Of a stretch of 46,715 bases of DNA, positions 18,661 through 26,509 are shown one piece after another (positions within the stretch are counted from its first letter, which is position 1; every line of letters starts with the position of its first letter). This DNA comes from an uncultured Clostridia bacterium (GTDB taxonomy: Bacteria > Bacillota > Clostridia > Christensenellales > Aristaeellaceae). The stretch covers positions 1-46,715 of the forward strand of contig CAKUFG010000022.1 of assembly GCA_934647235.1 (NCBI GenBank), read 5' to 3'. The position numbers and the translations under genes were made by a program. The notes below the pieces were generated by a model. The model searched no databases. It worked only from the letters and a program-made list of their open reading frames with translations, and was not told where the DNA came from.

Positions 18661-19494
18661 CTACACCTCCGGTATTTTTGTTGATACGGGCTGTTGTCGG
18701 CCCTGTATATCAATGGTGGTTTCCCCCGTTAAGAGGATTTCCGATATGGGCACTACGCTATACCCATTTTCGGCGTAATATTTCAGCACTGCGGGCAGCG
18801 CGTCCAGGATGTACTGCGAATCGTTGTGGAACAGCACAATGTCCCCGCTTTTCACCTTGGTTGCGCGGGTGATGATCTCCTGCGCTCCGCGGTTTTTCCA
18901 GTCCAGGCTGTCCACGCTCCACTGGATGGGCACAAACCCCTGCGCCCGCGCGGTGGTGATCACTCGGTTGTTGTAGTCGCCGTAGGGCGGGCGGAACAGC
19001 ACCGGCCGCACCCCGGCGATGGCCAGCACGTTGTCGGCCTGGGTATTGAGCTCCTTGGCAATCTGCGTTTCATTCAGCTTGGACATCTGCGGATGGCTCG
19101 TGCTGTGGTTGCCAATCTCATGCCCCCGCGCCGCGATCTCCTTCACCAGCTCCGGATACTTCTGCGTCCAGATATCCACCAGGAAAAACGTGGTTTTGAT
19201 GTTGTATTCATCCAGCAGGTCGAGAATGCCCAGCGTCTTATCCCCGCCCCAGGCCGCGTCAAAGCTGATGGAGATGACGTTATCGTCGCGGTTTACGCAG
19301 TAGATGGGCAGCTCGCGCCTGCCGGATACCACGCTGACGGTATCGGGCAGCGCGCCCACATACGCAGCGCTGATGGTCAGCAGCAGCGCAAAGCTCAGCA
19401 GCGATACCGCGTGCGCGGCCAGCCAGCCGGCGCCGCGCGGGCGGCGCTTTTTCGCCGTCTGCGGGCGCGGTACGATCACGGTTTGCTTAATCAT
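18661..19494 (-). CDS. Polysaccharide deacetylase (PdaB-like), membrane anchored
   Basis: 277-residue NodB-homology enzyme that should remove acetyl groups from cell-wall glycans outside the membrane. One N-terminal helix (about 27-50) acts as a signal anchor. Catalytic motifs: ISFDAAWGGD (base and metal aspartates), the metal histidines in HEIGNHSTSHPQMSKL, RPPYGDYN, and the late histidine in DIVLFHND. Typical PdaB-like spacing with TTFFLVDIWTQKYPELVKEI. GGGGAGGGAG precedes the ATG. Cotranscribed with the SSB-like gene. PdaB is linked to spore cortex in Bacillus, but many vegetative relatives exist. Confidence 0.9.
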   Translation of the reverse strand: MIKQTVIVPRPQTAKKRRPRGAGWLAAHAVSLLSFALLLTISAAYVGALPDTVSVVSGRRELPIYCVNRDDNVISISFDAAWGGDKTLGILDLLDEYNIKTTFFLVDIWTQKYPELVKEIAARGHEIGNHSTSHPQMSKLNETQIAKELNTQADNVLAIAGVRPVLFRPPYGDYNNRVITTARAQGFVPIQWSVDSLDWKNRGAQEIITRATKVKSGDIVLFHNDSQYILDALPAVLKYYAENGYSVVPISEILLTGETTIDIQGRQQPVSTKIPEV

Positions 19495-19552
19495 GTTTCT
19501 CCCTCCCCTTGTGCTTATCAGGCTATGCGCGGGGACGGACGGATAGAACCGG

Positions 19553-19598
19553 CAAAAAAACGCGCCGCACGGGATACACTATTATCCTATGCGGCGCA
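19553..19598 (-). terminator. Terminator after the TIGR04086-type gene
   Basis: CGCCGCA (19563-19569) pairs with TGCGGCG (19590-19596). On the minus strand the stem is followed by CGTTTTTTTGCC. Confidence 0.8.
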
Positions 19599-19666
19599 TT
19601 CCGCGCATATGCCGCGCCCGACAAACGTCGTGCAAAACCGCGCAAACAAGTCAAAACTCGCCGTAT

Positions 19667-20056
19667 TCAGCGTCTGCGCGCGCGAAGCATGGCGATCAGC
19701 CCGCCTGCGGCCACGCCCATCAGGATGTCGGCGGCGTAAGCATAGGGCGATAGATGCTGGGCTGTCAGCACGGCGTAGAGCATCACGCCCACGGCCATAT
19801 AAATCAGCCCCACCAGCATGCCGCGCAGCAGCGGTCTGCCTGTGCCCGTGCCCACCGCCGCGCGCACGCCCAGATAGATGGCGGCCAGCTTGATCACCTG
19901 ATTGACCGCGCGGATCACCCCATCGCCCAGCCGTGCGAAGGACAGCACCAGTGCAAAGATAATCACTGCCGCCGCTGTAAAGAGCGCCGCGATCAGCACG
20001 CCCCGAATCACCGCCCCGGCCGGCGACGCGCCCCGCCTGATGGCCTGCGTATGCAT
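19667..20056 (-). CDS. Small four-helix membrane protein, TIGR04086 family
   Basis: About 129 residues with four hydrophobic helices (for example GAVIRGVLIAALFTAAAVIIFALVLSFA and GMLVGLIYMAVGVMLYAVLTA), charged loops and a basic C-terminus LRARRR. The overall pattern fits the TIGR04086/YrzE family of unknown function, common in Clostridia. Two in-frame ATGs (20062, 20056) lie next to AAAGGGGG; the second has the better spacing and is used here. Confidence 0.7.
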   Translation of the reverse strand: MHTQAIRRGASPAGAVIRGVLIAALFTAAAVIIFALVLSFARLGDGVIRAVNQVIKLAAIYLGVRAAVGTGTGRPLLRGMLVGLIYMAVGVMLYAVLTAQHLSPYAYAADILMGVAAGGLIAMLRARRR

Positions 20057-20149
20057 ATGCATGCCCCCTTTCGTTTGTGGTTCATTTTATGCGGGGCGGA
20101 AGGTTAATATGATTGCAGGGAGAGTCTTTCGTTGGGCGCATTGGTGAAG

Positions 20150-20760
20150 CAGCGAGGCTTTGCAGCGCAATAACTGCACGACTATAAAAGCCTTCCCCCT
20201 GAAGGGAGCCGGAGTACCGCCCCTGCCTGTGGCAGAATAGGGCGGGCGCAGGCTCAATGAGGCAACGAGTATTTGAGCAATATTTTGCTCAAATACGACT
20301 ATGCCGAATTGCGGACAAGGTGTCGAGCCGCAGCGAGACGGATGAGGGGGAACGTAACGGATTAATATTGCTTGCATTTCCGCGCAGCAGGCCCCCTCAT
20401 CAGGCTCATTGCATTCGCCAGCTTCCCCCCTAGGGGAAGCCTTATTTGTGAGTGCTCTGACGCGGGTATCGCAGAGCGTTTGTTGACAAAAGCACGACTA
20501 TAAAAGCCTTCCCCCAGATGGGGGAAGGTGTCGAGCCGCAGCGAGACGGATGAGGGGGAACGTAATGGATTAATATTGCTTGTATTTCCGCCAACAAGCC
20601 CCCTCATCAGGCTCATTGCATTCGCCAGCTTCCCCCCGAGGGGAAGCCTTATTTGCAAGCTTTCTGATATGGTTATCGCGGAACGCTCGCTGACAAGTGC
20701 ACGACTATAAAAGCCTTCTCCCAGACGGGAGAAGGCTTTTATATGACAATCAGCAAAGCG
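20150..20760. repeat. Family-B palindromic repeat array
   Basis: Two tandem units (roughly 20180-20445 and 20500-20712) share GACTATAAAAGCCTTCCCCC, GTGTCGAGCCGCAGCGAGAC, GGATGAGGGGGAACGTAA, TTAATATTGCTTG, and CCCCCTCATCAGGCTCATTG in order. A third truncated unit ends as the hairpin CCTTCTCCCAGACGGGAGAAGG at 20714-20736. The first unit carries an extra insertion at about 20200-20310. No gene is supported here. Confidence 0.8.
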
Positions 20761-20779
20761 CACTGCAGCAGCACGCCAA

Positions 20780-20811
20780 AAAAGAACATCGCCGTGGGTT
20801 TCCCCACGGCG
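20780..20811 (-). terminator. Terminator of the cysteine-repeat protein gene
   Basis: CGCCGTGGG (20790-20798) pairs perfectly with CCCACGGCG (20803-20811). The minus strand continues ATGTTCTTTTTTGGC. Confidence 0.85.
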
Positions 20812-20834
20812 ACATTTAGTTATTGCGATGGTTA

Positions 20835-22619
20835 TCAGAACTCGATCTTCACGTAGATGTAGGCGGCGGCAGCACCAGCCAGTTCATCCGCGACGCTGAT
20901 AGCCTTCTCGAATTCGTAGGCCTTTTCGGCAGTGATGTCCTTGGAGGGAGCTTCGTTCACGAAGGTCAGGAACGCTTCGGTGGGAACGGCGCTCAGCTCG
21001 TACTTAACAGTCACAGTGCCTTCCTTCACTTCGACAACCAGCTTGCCAACCTTGGCGCCCTTAGCGTCAACCAGGTCCAGCTCAGTGATGGCGTCTTTGC
21101 TCAGGTCGATCTTAGCATAATCGGCAACTTCCTCGCCCTTTACGAAAGCGATGGTCTTGCCAGAGGTCTTGGTGGAGGTGGAGCCGGTAGCAGGAATGTA
21201 CTTCTTGCCCAGCTGCACGCCGCACACGGTGCACTTCTGGATCTTCTTGCCTTCCTGGGTAGCGGAGGGCTTGCGAACCAGTTCCCATTCGCCGGGGGTA
21301 TGGCCGGTGGCGGGGATCTTTTCGGTGGTGGTGCCTTCCTTAACAGCGCCGCACACAGAGCAAGCGATGCCCTTCAGGCCGTCTTCGGTGCAGGTAGCAG
21401 CCTTGATGACGGTAGCGGCAGCGGGGAACTTGTGCTCCTTGCTAGCCTTTACAGTGCGGGTCTTGCCGGTAGCGCCGCAGACCTTGCAGGTTTCGGTTTC
21501 TTCGTAATCTTCGCAGGGCTTGCCTTCCTTAACGGCCTTCCACTCGAAGTCATGATCCAGCTTTTCGAGGGTAACGGTCTTCAGGGTAGCGCCGCAGCGT
21601 TCGCAAACGGTGGTAGCAGTGCCTTCGGCAGTGCAAGTGGGTTCGACAACGGTGGTCTTTTCAACATGCGTCAGAGCATCATCGGTATTGGTCCAGCTCT
21701 CCAGCACTTCGCCGCAGCGGGTGCACTTGAAGCCGCCAACACTGCCCTTGCCGCAAGCAGCAGGAGTCAGAATTTCGGCCTTGGAAGACTTCTTGTGGCC
21801 AAGAGCAGCGATTTCCTTGGTTTCGGTATAATCGCAGCGCTCGCACTTGGCAGTCTTGGAGCCCTTCTCAGTGCAGGTAGCCTCGGTAACAGTGGTCCAA
21901 GTCAGGTTGTGACCCAGCTTGGAGCCTTCAGTCTTTTCAACCTTCTGCTTGCACACAGAGCAAACCTGGTATACGACCTTAGCCTTTTCGCAGGTAGCTT
22001 CGCTCACAATGTACTTATCGCCAGTAAGAGTGTGTTTGCCAGTGGCCTTGATGGGCTGACGGGAGCCTTCCTTTTCGTGGTTGCAGCCAGGAGTGGTGCA
22101 AACCAGGGTGGTGTAACCATCTTCGCCGCAGGTAGGCTGCTTGGTGTACTTGGCATATTCATGGTTGCCAGTAGCAGGAATAGTTTCCTTGGTCAAGATC
22201 GCGCTGCACACAGAGCAACGAGTCTTAACAACATAGCCGTCCTTATAGCAGGAAGCAGGAACATTGTTCTGAGTATAGCTAGGATCAGCCGCTACAGGAG
22301 TATGCTTGCCGGTGGTGGCGATGATCTTTTCTTCCTTGTCGCCGCACACAGTGCACACGCGCTCTTCCTTGCCCTGATCCTTGCAGGTGGCCTTATCTAC
22401 TTCTACCCAAGCGCCCCAGGTATGAGCCTTCTTGGCGATGGGTTCTTCATAAGAAGTGCCACACTTAGAGCAGGTGTAGGTTACTTTGCCTTCAACCTTG
22501 CAGGTAGAATGGATTTCAACCTTGGTCCAATTGTGGTCGCAGGTTTCAGCGGCCAGACAGGGGATCGCGATCGCGATCAACAGAGCCGCAACCACGAGTA
22601 CGCGAAGAATTTTCTTCAT
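20835..22619 (-). CDS. Secreted cysteine-repeat protein of unknown function
   Basis: 594-residue exported protein. The start chosen is the ATG 9 nt after GGGAGGA. Signal peptide MKKILRVLVVAALLIAIA..LAA. The body is about eleven tandem repeats of 40-45 residues, each built as T-C-x3-G-x5-C-x2-C-G followed by an I.A.GH or LGH segment (for example ATCTEDGLKGIACSVCGAVK). Some repeats are degenerate: one lacks the first Cys, one has an altered C-x2-C. The last 100 residues have no Cys and form a separate beta-rich domain. There is no LPXTG motif or SH3/LysM wall anchor. Such Cys-triad repeats are known in surface proteins of gut Firmicutes, usually as minor parts of larger proteins; here they are nearly the whole protein. 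Possible metal-binding or disulphide modules. Confidence 0.8.
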   Translation of the reverse strand: MKKILRVLVVAALLIAIAIPCLAAETCDHNWTKVEIHSTCKVEGKVTYTCSKCGTSYEEPIAKKAHTWGAWVEVDKATCKDQGKEERVCTVCGDKEEKIIATTGKHTPVAADPSYTQNNVPASCYKDGYVVKTRCSVCSAILTKETIPATGNHEYAKYTKQPTCGEDGYTTLVCTTPGCNHEKEGSRQPIKATGKHTLTGDKYIVSEATCEKAKVVYQVCSVCKQKVEKTEGSKLGHNLTWTTVTEATCTEKGSKTAKCERCDYTETKEIAALGHKKSSKAEILTPAACGKGSVGGFKCTRCGEVLESWTNTDDALTHVEKTTVVEPTCTAEGTATTVCERCGATLKTVTLEKLDHDFEWKAVKEGKPCEDYEETETCKVCGATGKTRTVKASKEHKFPAAATVIKAATCTEDGLKGIACSVCGAVKEGTTTEKIPATGHTPGEWELVRKPSATQEGKKIQKCTVCGVQLGKKYIPATGSTSTKTSGKTIAFVKGEEVADYAKIDLSKDAITELDLVDAKGAKVGKLVVEVKEGTVTVKYELSAVPTEAFLTFVNEAPSKDITAEKAYEFEKAISVADELAGAAAAYIYVKIEF

Positions 22620-22658
22620 GTTCGATTTTCCTCCCAATAAATTTTGCTTGGTTATTTA

Positions 22659-22684
22659 TATAACAGCCGCTGCCGACTGTTATA
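22659..22684 (-). other. Inverted repeat in the leader of the cysteine-repeat gene
   Basis: TATAACAG (22659-22666) and CTGTTATA (22677-22684) form a perfect 8-bp stem with a 10-nt loop, 40 nt before the start codon and 18 nt after the upstream ORF stop. It may be an RNA hairpin or an operator. Confidence 0.5.
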
Positions 22685-22702
22685 GCAATTTCCGCGCCGG
22701 CC

Positions 22703-22762
22703 TCAGAGCGGGAATCGCAGCATGACCCGCAGCAAGCGTAGCACGCCGCGGCACTTTATCAT
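22703..22762 (-). CDS. Putative leader peptide (19 codons)
   Basis: Short ORF in the leader of the cysteine-repeat gene, product MIKCRGVLRLLRVMLRFPL, rich in Arg and Leu. It has a strong AAAGGAGGG 8-9 nt before its ATG, better than most genes in the window, and ends 18 nt before a hairpin. The layout (promoter, translated short ORF, hairpin, gene) resembles leader-peptide control, but no regulatory amino acid run is obvious. Confidence 0.5.
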   Translation of the reverse strand: MIKCRGVLRLLRVMLRFPL

Positions 22763-22841
22763 GTAAACTGCCCTCCTTTCCCGCGCACGCATTGGGGGCA
22801 CGAATTACGCACCCGGTACTGCGCATGAGACCGTTTACCAT

Positions 22842-22870
22842 AGTATAAATGGAATTACTGGGAATGTCAA
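22842..22870 (-). promoter_or_regulatory. Promoter of the cysteine-repeat protein gene
   Basis: Minus-strand TTGACA (22865-22870), 17 bp, TATACT (22842-22847). It predicts an RNA leader of roughly 215 nt. The rest of 22871-23075 is AT-rich and then mixed, with no gene seen. Confidence 0.8.
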
Positions 22871-23075
22871 TATGATTTGGTAAGAAAAATTTTAATATTT
22901 TCCTGATGATTCGACACAAATTGTTATTTATTATAATGAAGAAACTATGGTCAAAACGGTCGGACGGCAAGTTAGCTGTGCGTAACCGGCGCACACCCGG
23001 CCCTGCCGCCCCCTGCCCCGCGATCTCCTCGGCGCGGAAAATGGAAAAAATCATAAAAGAATTTGAATTTACCCC

Positions 23076-23107
23076 TTTACAAACCGCGCGGGGTGTGGTA
23101 TTATAAT
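23076..23107 (+). promoter_or_regulatory. Promoter of tRNA-Ala
   Basis: TTTACA (23076-23081) is 17 bp from TATTAT (23099-23104), with an overlapping TATAAT at 23102-23107. The start is predicted a few bases before the tRNA. Confidence 0.7.
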
Positions 23108-23115
23108 TGCTGTTC

Positions 23116-23191
23116 GGGGCATTAGCGCAGCTGGTAGCGCACAACACTGGCAGTGTTGGGGTCAGGAGTTCGAATCTCCTATGCTCCACCA
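23116..23191 (+). tRNA. tRNA-Ala (anticodon GGC)
   Basis: 76-nt cloverleaf with encoded CCA. Acceptor GGGGCAT pairs with ATGCTCC and includes the G3-U70 pair that identifies alanine tRNA. D arm GCGC..GCGC, anticodon stem CAACA/TGTTG with loop CTGGCAG (anticodon GGC, reading GCC), variable loop GGGTC, T arm AGGAG-TTCGAAT-CTCCT. Followed directly by a terminator, so it is a single-gene transcript. Confidence 0.97.
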
Positions 23192-23195
23192 ATAG

Positions 23196-23226
23196 AAACC
23201 GGATGCTTGGCATCCGGTTTTTTTGT
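23196..23226 (+). terminator. Terminator of tRNA-Ala
   Basis: AAACCGGATG (23196-23205), loop CTTGG, CATCCGGTTT (23211-23220), then TTTTGTTG. Confidence 0.9.
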
Positions 23227-24200
23227 TGTGCGGTTGGGGGATGAGGGGGGACGAGGGTACGCCGCTGCGGCGTTACCTTTTAGTTTGTCGTGATAACGGC
23301 TACTTCGTAGCCTACACCTCATCCGGCTGGCATCGAGAGAACGCCGCTGCGGCGGCTACACCTCATCCGGCTCATTGCATTCGCCACCTTCTCCTCAAGG
23401 AGAAGGCTTTGGGTTGGCCGTGCTGGCCAGCATATGCAGGGTGCTGCGTTTGCCCCTCATCCGTCTCGCTGCGGCTCGACACCTTCTCCCAGACGGGAGA
23501 AGGCTTTCATGGTCGTGCTGTTGTTGAGTTTAGAAAGTACATTGCCGCATTGACGCAATCGCCAAAAGGCTTCCCCTTGAGGGGAGGCTCCGCCGTAGGC
23601 GGTGGTGAGGTGTAGGCTACGAAGTAGCCGTTATCATAACTATTAATAAAAGATAACGCCGCTGCGGCGGCTACACCTCATCCGCTTCACTGCGTTCAGC
23701 ACCTTCTCCTCAAGGAGAAGGCTTTGGGTTGGCCGCATTTTCCAGCATACGCATATCAATGCGTTCCCCCTCATCCGTCTCGCTGCGGCTCGACACCTTC
23801 TCCCGAGGGAGAAGGCTTTCATGGTCGTGCTGTTGTTGAGTTTAGAAAGTACATTGCCGCATTGACGCAATCGCCAAAAGGCTTCCCCTTGAGGGGAGGC
23901 TCCGCCGTAGGCGGTGGTGAGGTGTAGGCTACGAAGTAGCCGTTATCATAACTATTAATAAAAGATAACGCCGCTGCGGCGGCTACACCTCATCCGCTTC
24001 ACTGCGTTCAGCACCTTCTCCTCAAGGAGAAGGCTTTTGGAGGAGGATCCTTGCCAGCATACGTGAAACGCTGCGTTCCCCCTCATCCGTCTCGCTGCGG
24101 CTCGACACCTTCTCCCGAGGGAGAAGGCTTTTATAGTTATGCGGTTGGCAAGCGAGGAAAGCCTTCTCCCAGACGGGAGAAGGCTTTCCTAATATATCAT
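23227..24200. repeat. Mixed family-A and family-B repeat block with a 312-bp tandem duplication
   Basis: Alternating family-A pieces (TACACCTCATCCG, CCTTCTCCTCAAGGAGAAGG) and family-B pieces (CCCCTCATCCGTCTCGCTGC, GGCTCGACACCTTCTCCC). The stretch at about 23501-23735 recurs at 23813-24035 almost unchanged with an offset of 312 bp, including TTGAGTTTAGAAAGTACATT, which is unique to this pair. The block ends with hairpins near 24112-24130 and 24160-24188 just past the 3' end of the TRIC-type gene. No coding region is supported. Confidence 0.85.
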
Positions 24201-24217
24201 CCATATCGTCCCAGCGC

Positions 24218-24844
24218 TCAATCCGCGCGCGGCAGGTTCCAGTGGAAGGTCACGGACAGCGCGCGGATGACCATCACCACCAGCGCGCCCAGGATCATGG
24301 CCGTAGCCTGCCCGGCCACGCGCCACAGCAGCGCGCACACCAGCGCCCCGGCCAGGGACGCGCAGGCGTACACATCCTTTACAAAGATGTAGGGCGTATC
24401 GCCCGCCATCACATCGCGCAGGATACCGCCGCCCACGCCCGACAGCACGCCCACAAACACCGTCAGGTAGATGCCTGCCTCCGGCTGCGCGGCATAGGCG
24501 TTGCTGACCCCGACCACTGAGAAGATGCCCAGGCCGATCGTATCCATCGCCAGCATGGTGCGCTGATAGGCGTTGTGGTTGCCCGTCAGGTAGTAGCGCA
24601 CGGGCCTGATAAACACAATAGCCGCCACCAGCGTGGCCGTGAAGGCGTAAATGGGGTTCTGAAACGTATAGGGCGGAATAACGCCCAGCAGCAGATCGCG
24701 GATAATACCGCCGCCCACGGCTGTGGTCAGCGCCAGCACGCACACGCCAAATATATCCATCCGCTTGCGGATGGCGATGATCGCCCCTGACACGGCAAAG
24801 GCCACCGTGCCGATCAGCTCCAGCGCCAGCACAAACGCATCCAT
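24218..24844 (-). CDS. TRIC-type cation channel family protein (YicG/UPF0126)
   Basis: 208-residue membrane protein with seven hydrophobic segments and the duplicated UPF0126 unit: GTVAFAVSGAIIAIRKRMDIFGVCVLALTTAVGGGIIRDLLLG in the first half, MDTIGLGIFSVVGVSNA..GVLSGVGGGILRDVMAGDTPYI in the second. The GGG-x-x-RD repeats are the family signature. Prokaryotic homologues form potassium-permeable trimers. A GGGGG-rich site precedes the ATG. Divergent from a LysR regulator 142 bp away. Confidence 0.92.
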   Translation of the reverse strand: MDAFVLALELIGTVAFAVSGAIIAIRKRMDIFGVCVLALTTAVGGGIIRDLLLGVIPPYTFQNPIYAFTATLVAAIVFIRPVRYYLTGNHNAYQRTMLAMDTIGLGIFSVVGVSNAYAAQPEAGIYLTVFVGVLSGVGGGILRDVMAGDTPYIFVKDVYACASLAGALVCALLWRVAGQATAMILGALVVMVIRALSVTFHWNLPRAD

Positions 24845-24986
24845 GCGCCCGCCCCCTTTCCAGTCTACAGCGCATTATATATCATGCCATGCCGCGCGCG
24901 CAAGCGTCCCGCGCATGAAAAAATAAAGGAAAAACGCCGCCTGTGTCGAATGGTAATATTTATACGTTTTTTGTAAGGAGAGGCCC

Positions 24987-25919
24987 ATGAACACCCTGCA
25001 TTTCAAGTATGCCGTGGAGGTAGAGCGCTGCGGCTCCATCACCCAGGCCGCCGAAAACCTCTATATGGCCCAGCCGAACCTGAGCAAATCCATCAAGGAG
25101 CTGGAGGACACCCTCGGCTTCCAGATTTTTGCCCGCACGGCGCGGGGCGTGGTGCCCACTGCGCGCGGGCGCGAGTTTCTGGTTTACGCGCGCGGCATTC
25201 TCAATCAGCTGCAGGCCATGGAGGCCCTGTCCCAGCGGCACGACGACGCGACCCAGCGCTTCAGCCTGTCCATGCCCCGCGCCGGATATATCGCCGATTG
25301 CTTCTCCGCCCTGGTGGACAGCCTGGATAAGGGCAGCCCCATGGATATCCGCGTGCGCGAGGCCAGCGCCCTGCATACCATCAACGACGTTGCCGACGGC
25401 CAGTTCCAGCTGGGCATTTTCCGCACAGAGCTGAAGGATGCGGGCTATTATCTGAACTATCTGCGCGAAAAATCGCTGCAGTACGAGCCTGTGTGGGAGT
25501 ATGACGCCCTGCTGCTGCTGTCGCAGGAGCATCCGCTGGCCGCGCGCGACCGCATCGAGCCGGAGGACCTGGCCCCCTATACGCAGATCATCTATGGCGA
25601 TCTGGCCGTCCCGTATCTGCCTGCGTCGGACACCCTGCGCCCGCAGGATCCCCTTGCCGGCCGCATCCAGGTGTATGGCCGGCTGGAGCAGCTGGATCTG
25701 CTCAGCCGTCTGCCCGATACCTATATGTGGGCCTCGCCCGAAGCCCCCGCCGCCCTGCGCCGCTTCTCGCTGGTTATGCGCAAGTGCTTCAATGCCTCCA
25801 TCCGCTATCAGGATATCCTCGTCTACCCCTCCGCCTATCAGCTTTCCGCGCTGGACCGCCGCTTCGTCTCGCTCCTTTCCAGCGCCCGCACGCGCCTGTC
25901 GCACCAGACGTATACCTGA
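24987..25919 (+). CDS. LysR-family transcriptional regulator
   Basis: 310-residue regulator. Winged helix-turn-helix at 1-62: FKYAVEVERCGSITQAAENLYMAQPNLSKSIKELEDTLGFQIFARTARGVVPTARGREFL, typical of LysR. The rest is the effector-binding domain, with LPDTYMWASPEAPAA near residue 245. AAGGAG lies 6 nt before ATG. It is divergent from the TRIC-type gene, which may be a target; the effector is unknown. Confidence 0.92.
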   Translation: MNTLHFKYAVEVERCGSITQAAENLYMAQPNLSKSIKELEDTLGFQIFARTARGVVPTARGREFLVYARGILNQLQAMEALSQRHDDATQRFSLSMPRAGYIADCFSALVDSLDKGSPMDIRVREASALHTINDVADGQFQLGIFRTELKDAGYYLNYLREKSLQYEPVWEYDALLLLSQEHPLAARDRIEPEDLAPYTQIIYGDLAVPYLPASDTLRPQDPLAGRIQVYGRLEQLDLLSRLPDTYMWASPEAPAALRRFSLVMRKCFNASIRYQDILVYPSAYQLSALDRRFVSLLSSARTRLSHQTYT

Positions 25920-25999
25920 GGCGCGGCAAGAAGGCTTTATTATTTGAGTTTTGAAAGACGCTTGGCCGTTCTATAGATACGAGTGACAAATGCAGCCAG

Positions 26000-26124
26000 C
26001 CCCGTGGCACGCCGATGGAATCGGCGCGGGCTGGCGAAGCCAGGCCAAGGGGGAAAAAGCGAAAGGCTGACTGGGCGAAGCTTGCTTCAGACCAGGCAGC
26101 ACAAGGTTTTCACCTGCCACGGGG
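26000..26124 (+). repeat. Family-C element, copy 1
   Basis: 125 bp bounded by CCCCGTGGCA and TGCCACGGGG. Outer module CGCCGATG..ATCGGCGC with GGCTGGCGAAGCCAG; inner module is unique to this copy. Confidence 0.85.
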
Positions 26125-26280
26125 AATGCTATCCGGCAGAACCCCTCATCCGTCTCGCTGTTCGCTCGACACCTTCTCCCGCTTGGGAGAAGGCTTTTAT
26201 AGTTATGCGCTATGCAAGAAACTTGGCTGTTCTGCCCAACTACCGCAGTCAGCCATGCCTGATTTTCGCACCCAATCACG

Positions 26281-26405
26281 CCCCGTGGCACGCTGATCGC
26301 AGATCAGCGCAGGGCGTGCGCAGCACGACCATAGGGGAAAAATGAAAAGTTGCCTGGGGGAGCTTGCTCCTAACCAGGCAACTTAAGTTTTTCCCTGCCA
26401 CGGGG
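26281..26405 (+). repeat. Family-C element, copy 2
   Basis: 125 bp with the same CCCCGTGGCA termini. Outer module CGCTGATCGCAGATCAGCGC; inner hairpin GTTGCCTGG..CCAGGCAAC. Confidence 0.85.
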
Positions 26406-26509
26406 CACAAAACGGCAGTGCCGCCTTCCAGTTTTATTCAATTGCCTTTCACGTCACACGCAGCCTTCTTTGATTCTTTCTTGGGCTCCAAGAAAGAATC
26501 GTACCCCTT

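Larger units (their letters stand above)
25925..26506. repeat. Composite repeat block between lysR and the beta-helix gene
   Basis: Contains two family-C elements (26000-26124, 26281-26405), one family-B piece with hairpin CTTCTCCCGCTTGGGAGAAG (26140-26200), and a family-D hairpin at 26472-26500 (13-bp arms GATTCTTTCTTGG/CCAAGAAAGAATC). No gene seen. Confidence 0.8.

Noticed and set aside
20823..22640. 605-codon plus-strand frame opposite the cysteine-repeat gene
   Set aside because: Starts inside the terminator and mirrors the repeat codons; the minus-strand frame has a signal peptide, ribosome site and promoter.
22680..23213. 177-codon minus-strand frame near the tRNA
   Set aside because: Overlaps tRNA-Ala and the promoter of the cysteine-repeat gene; no ribosome site.
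20101..24200. CRISPR array
   Set aside because: The repeats are long, palindromic, in both orientations and without equal-length unique spacers; no cas genes.
26000..26405. Target-site duplications flanking family-C elements
   Set aside because: The bases next to the CCCCGTGGCA termini of copies 1 and 2 show no direct repeat, so a transposition mechanism cannot be claimed.
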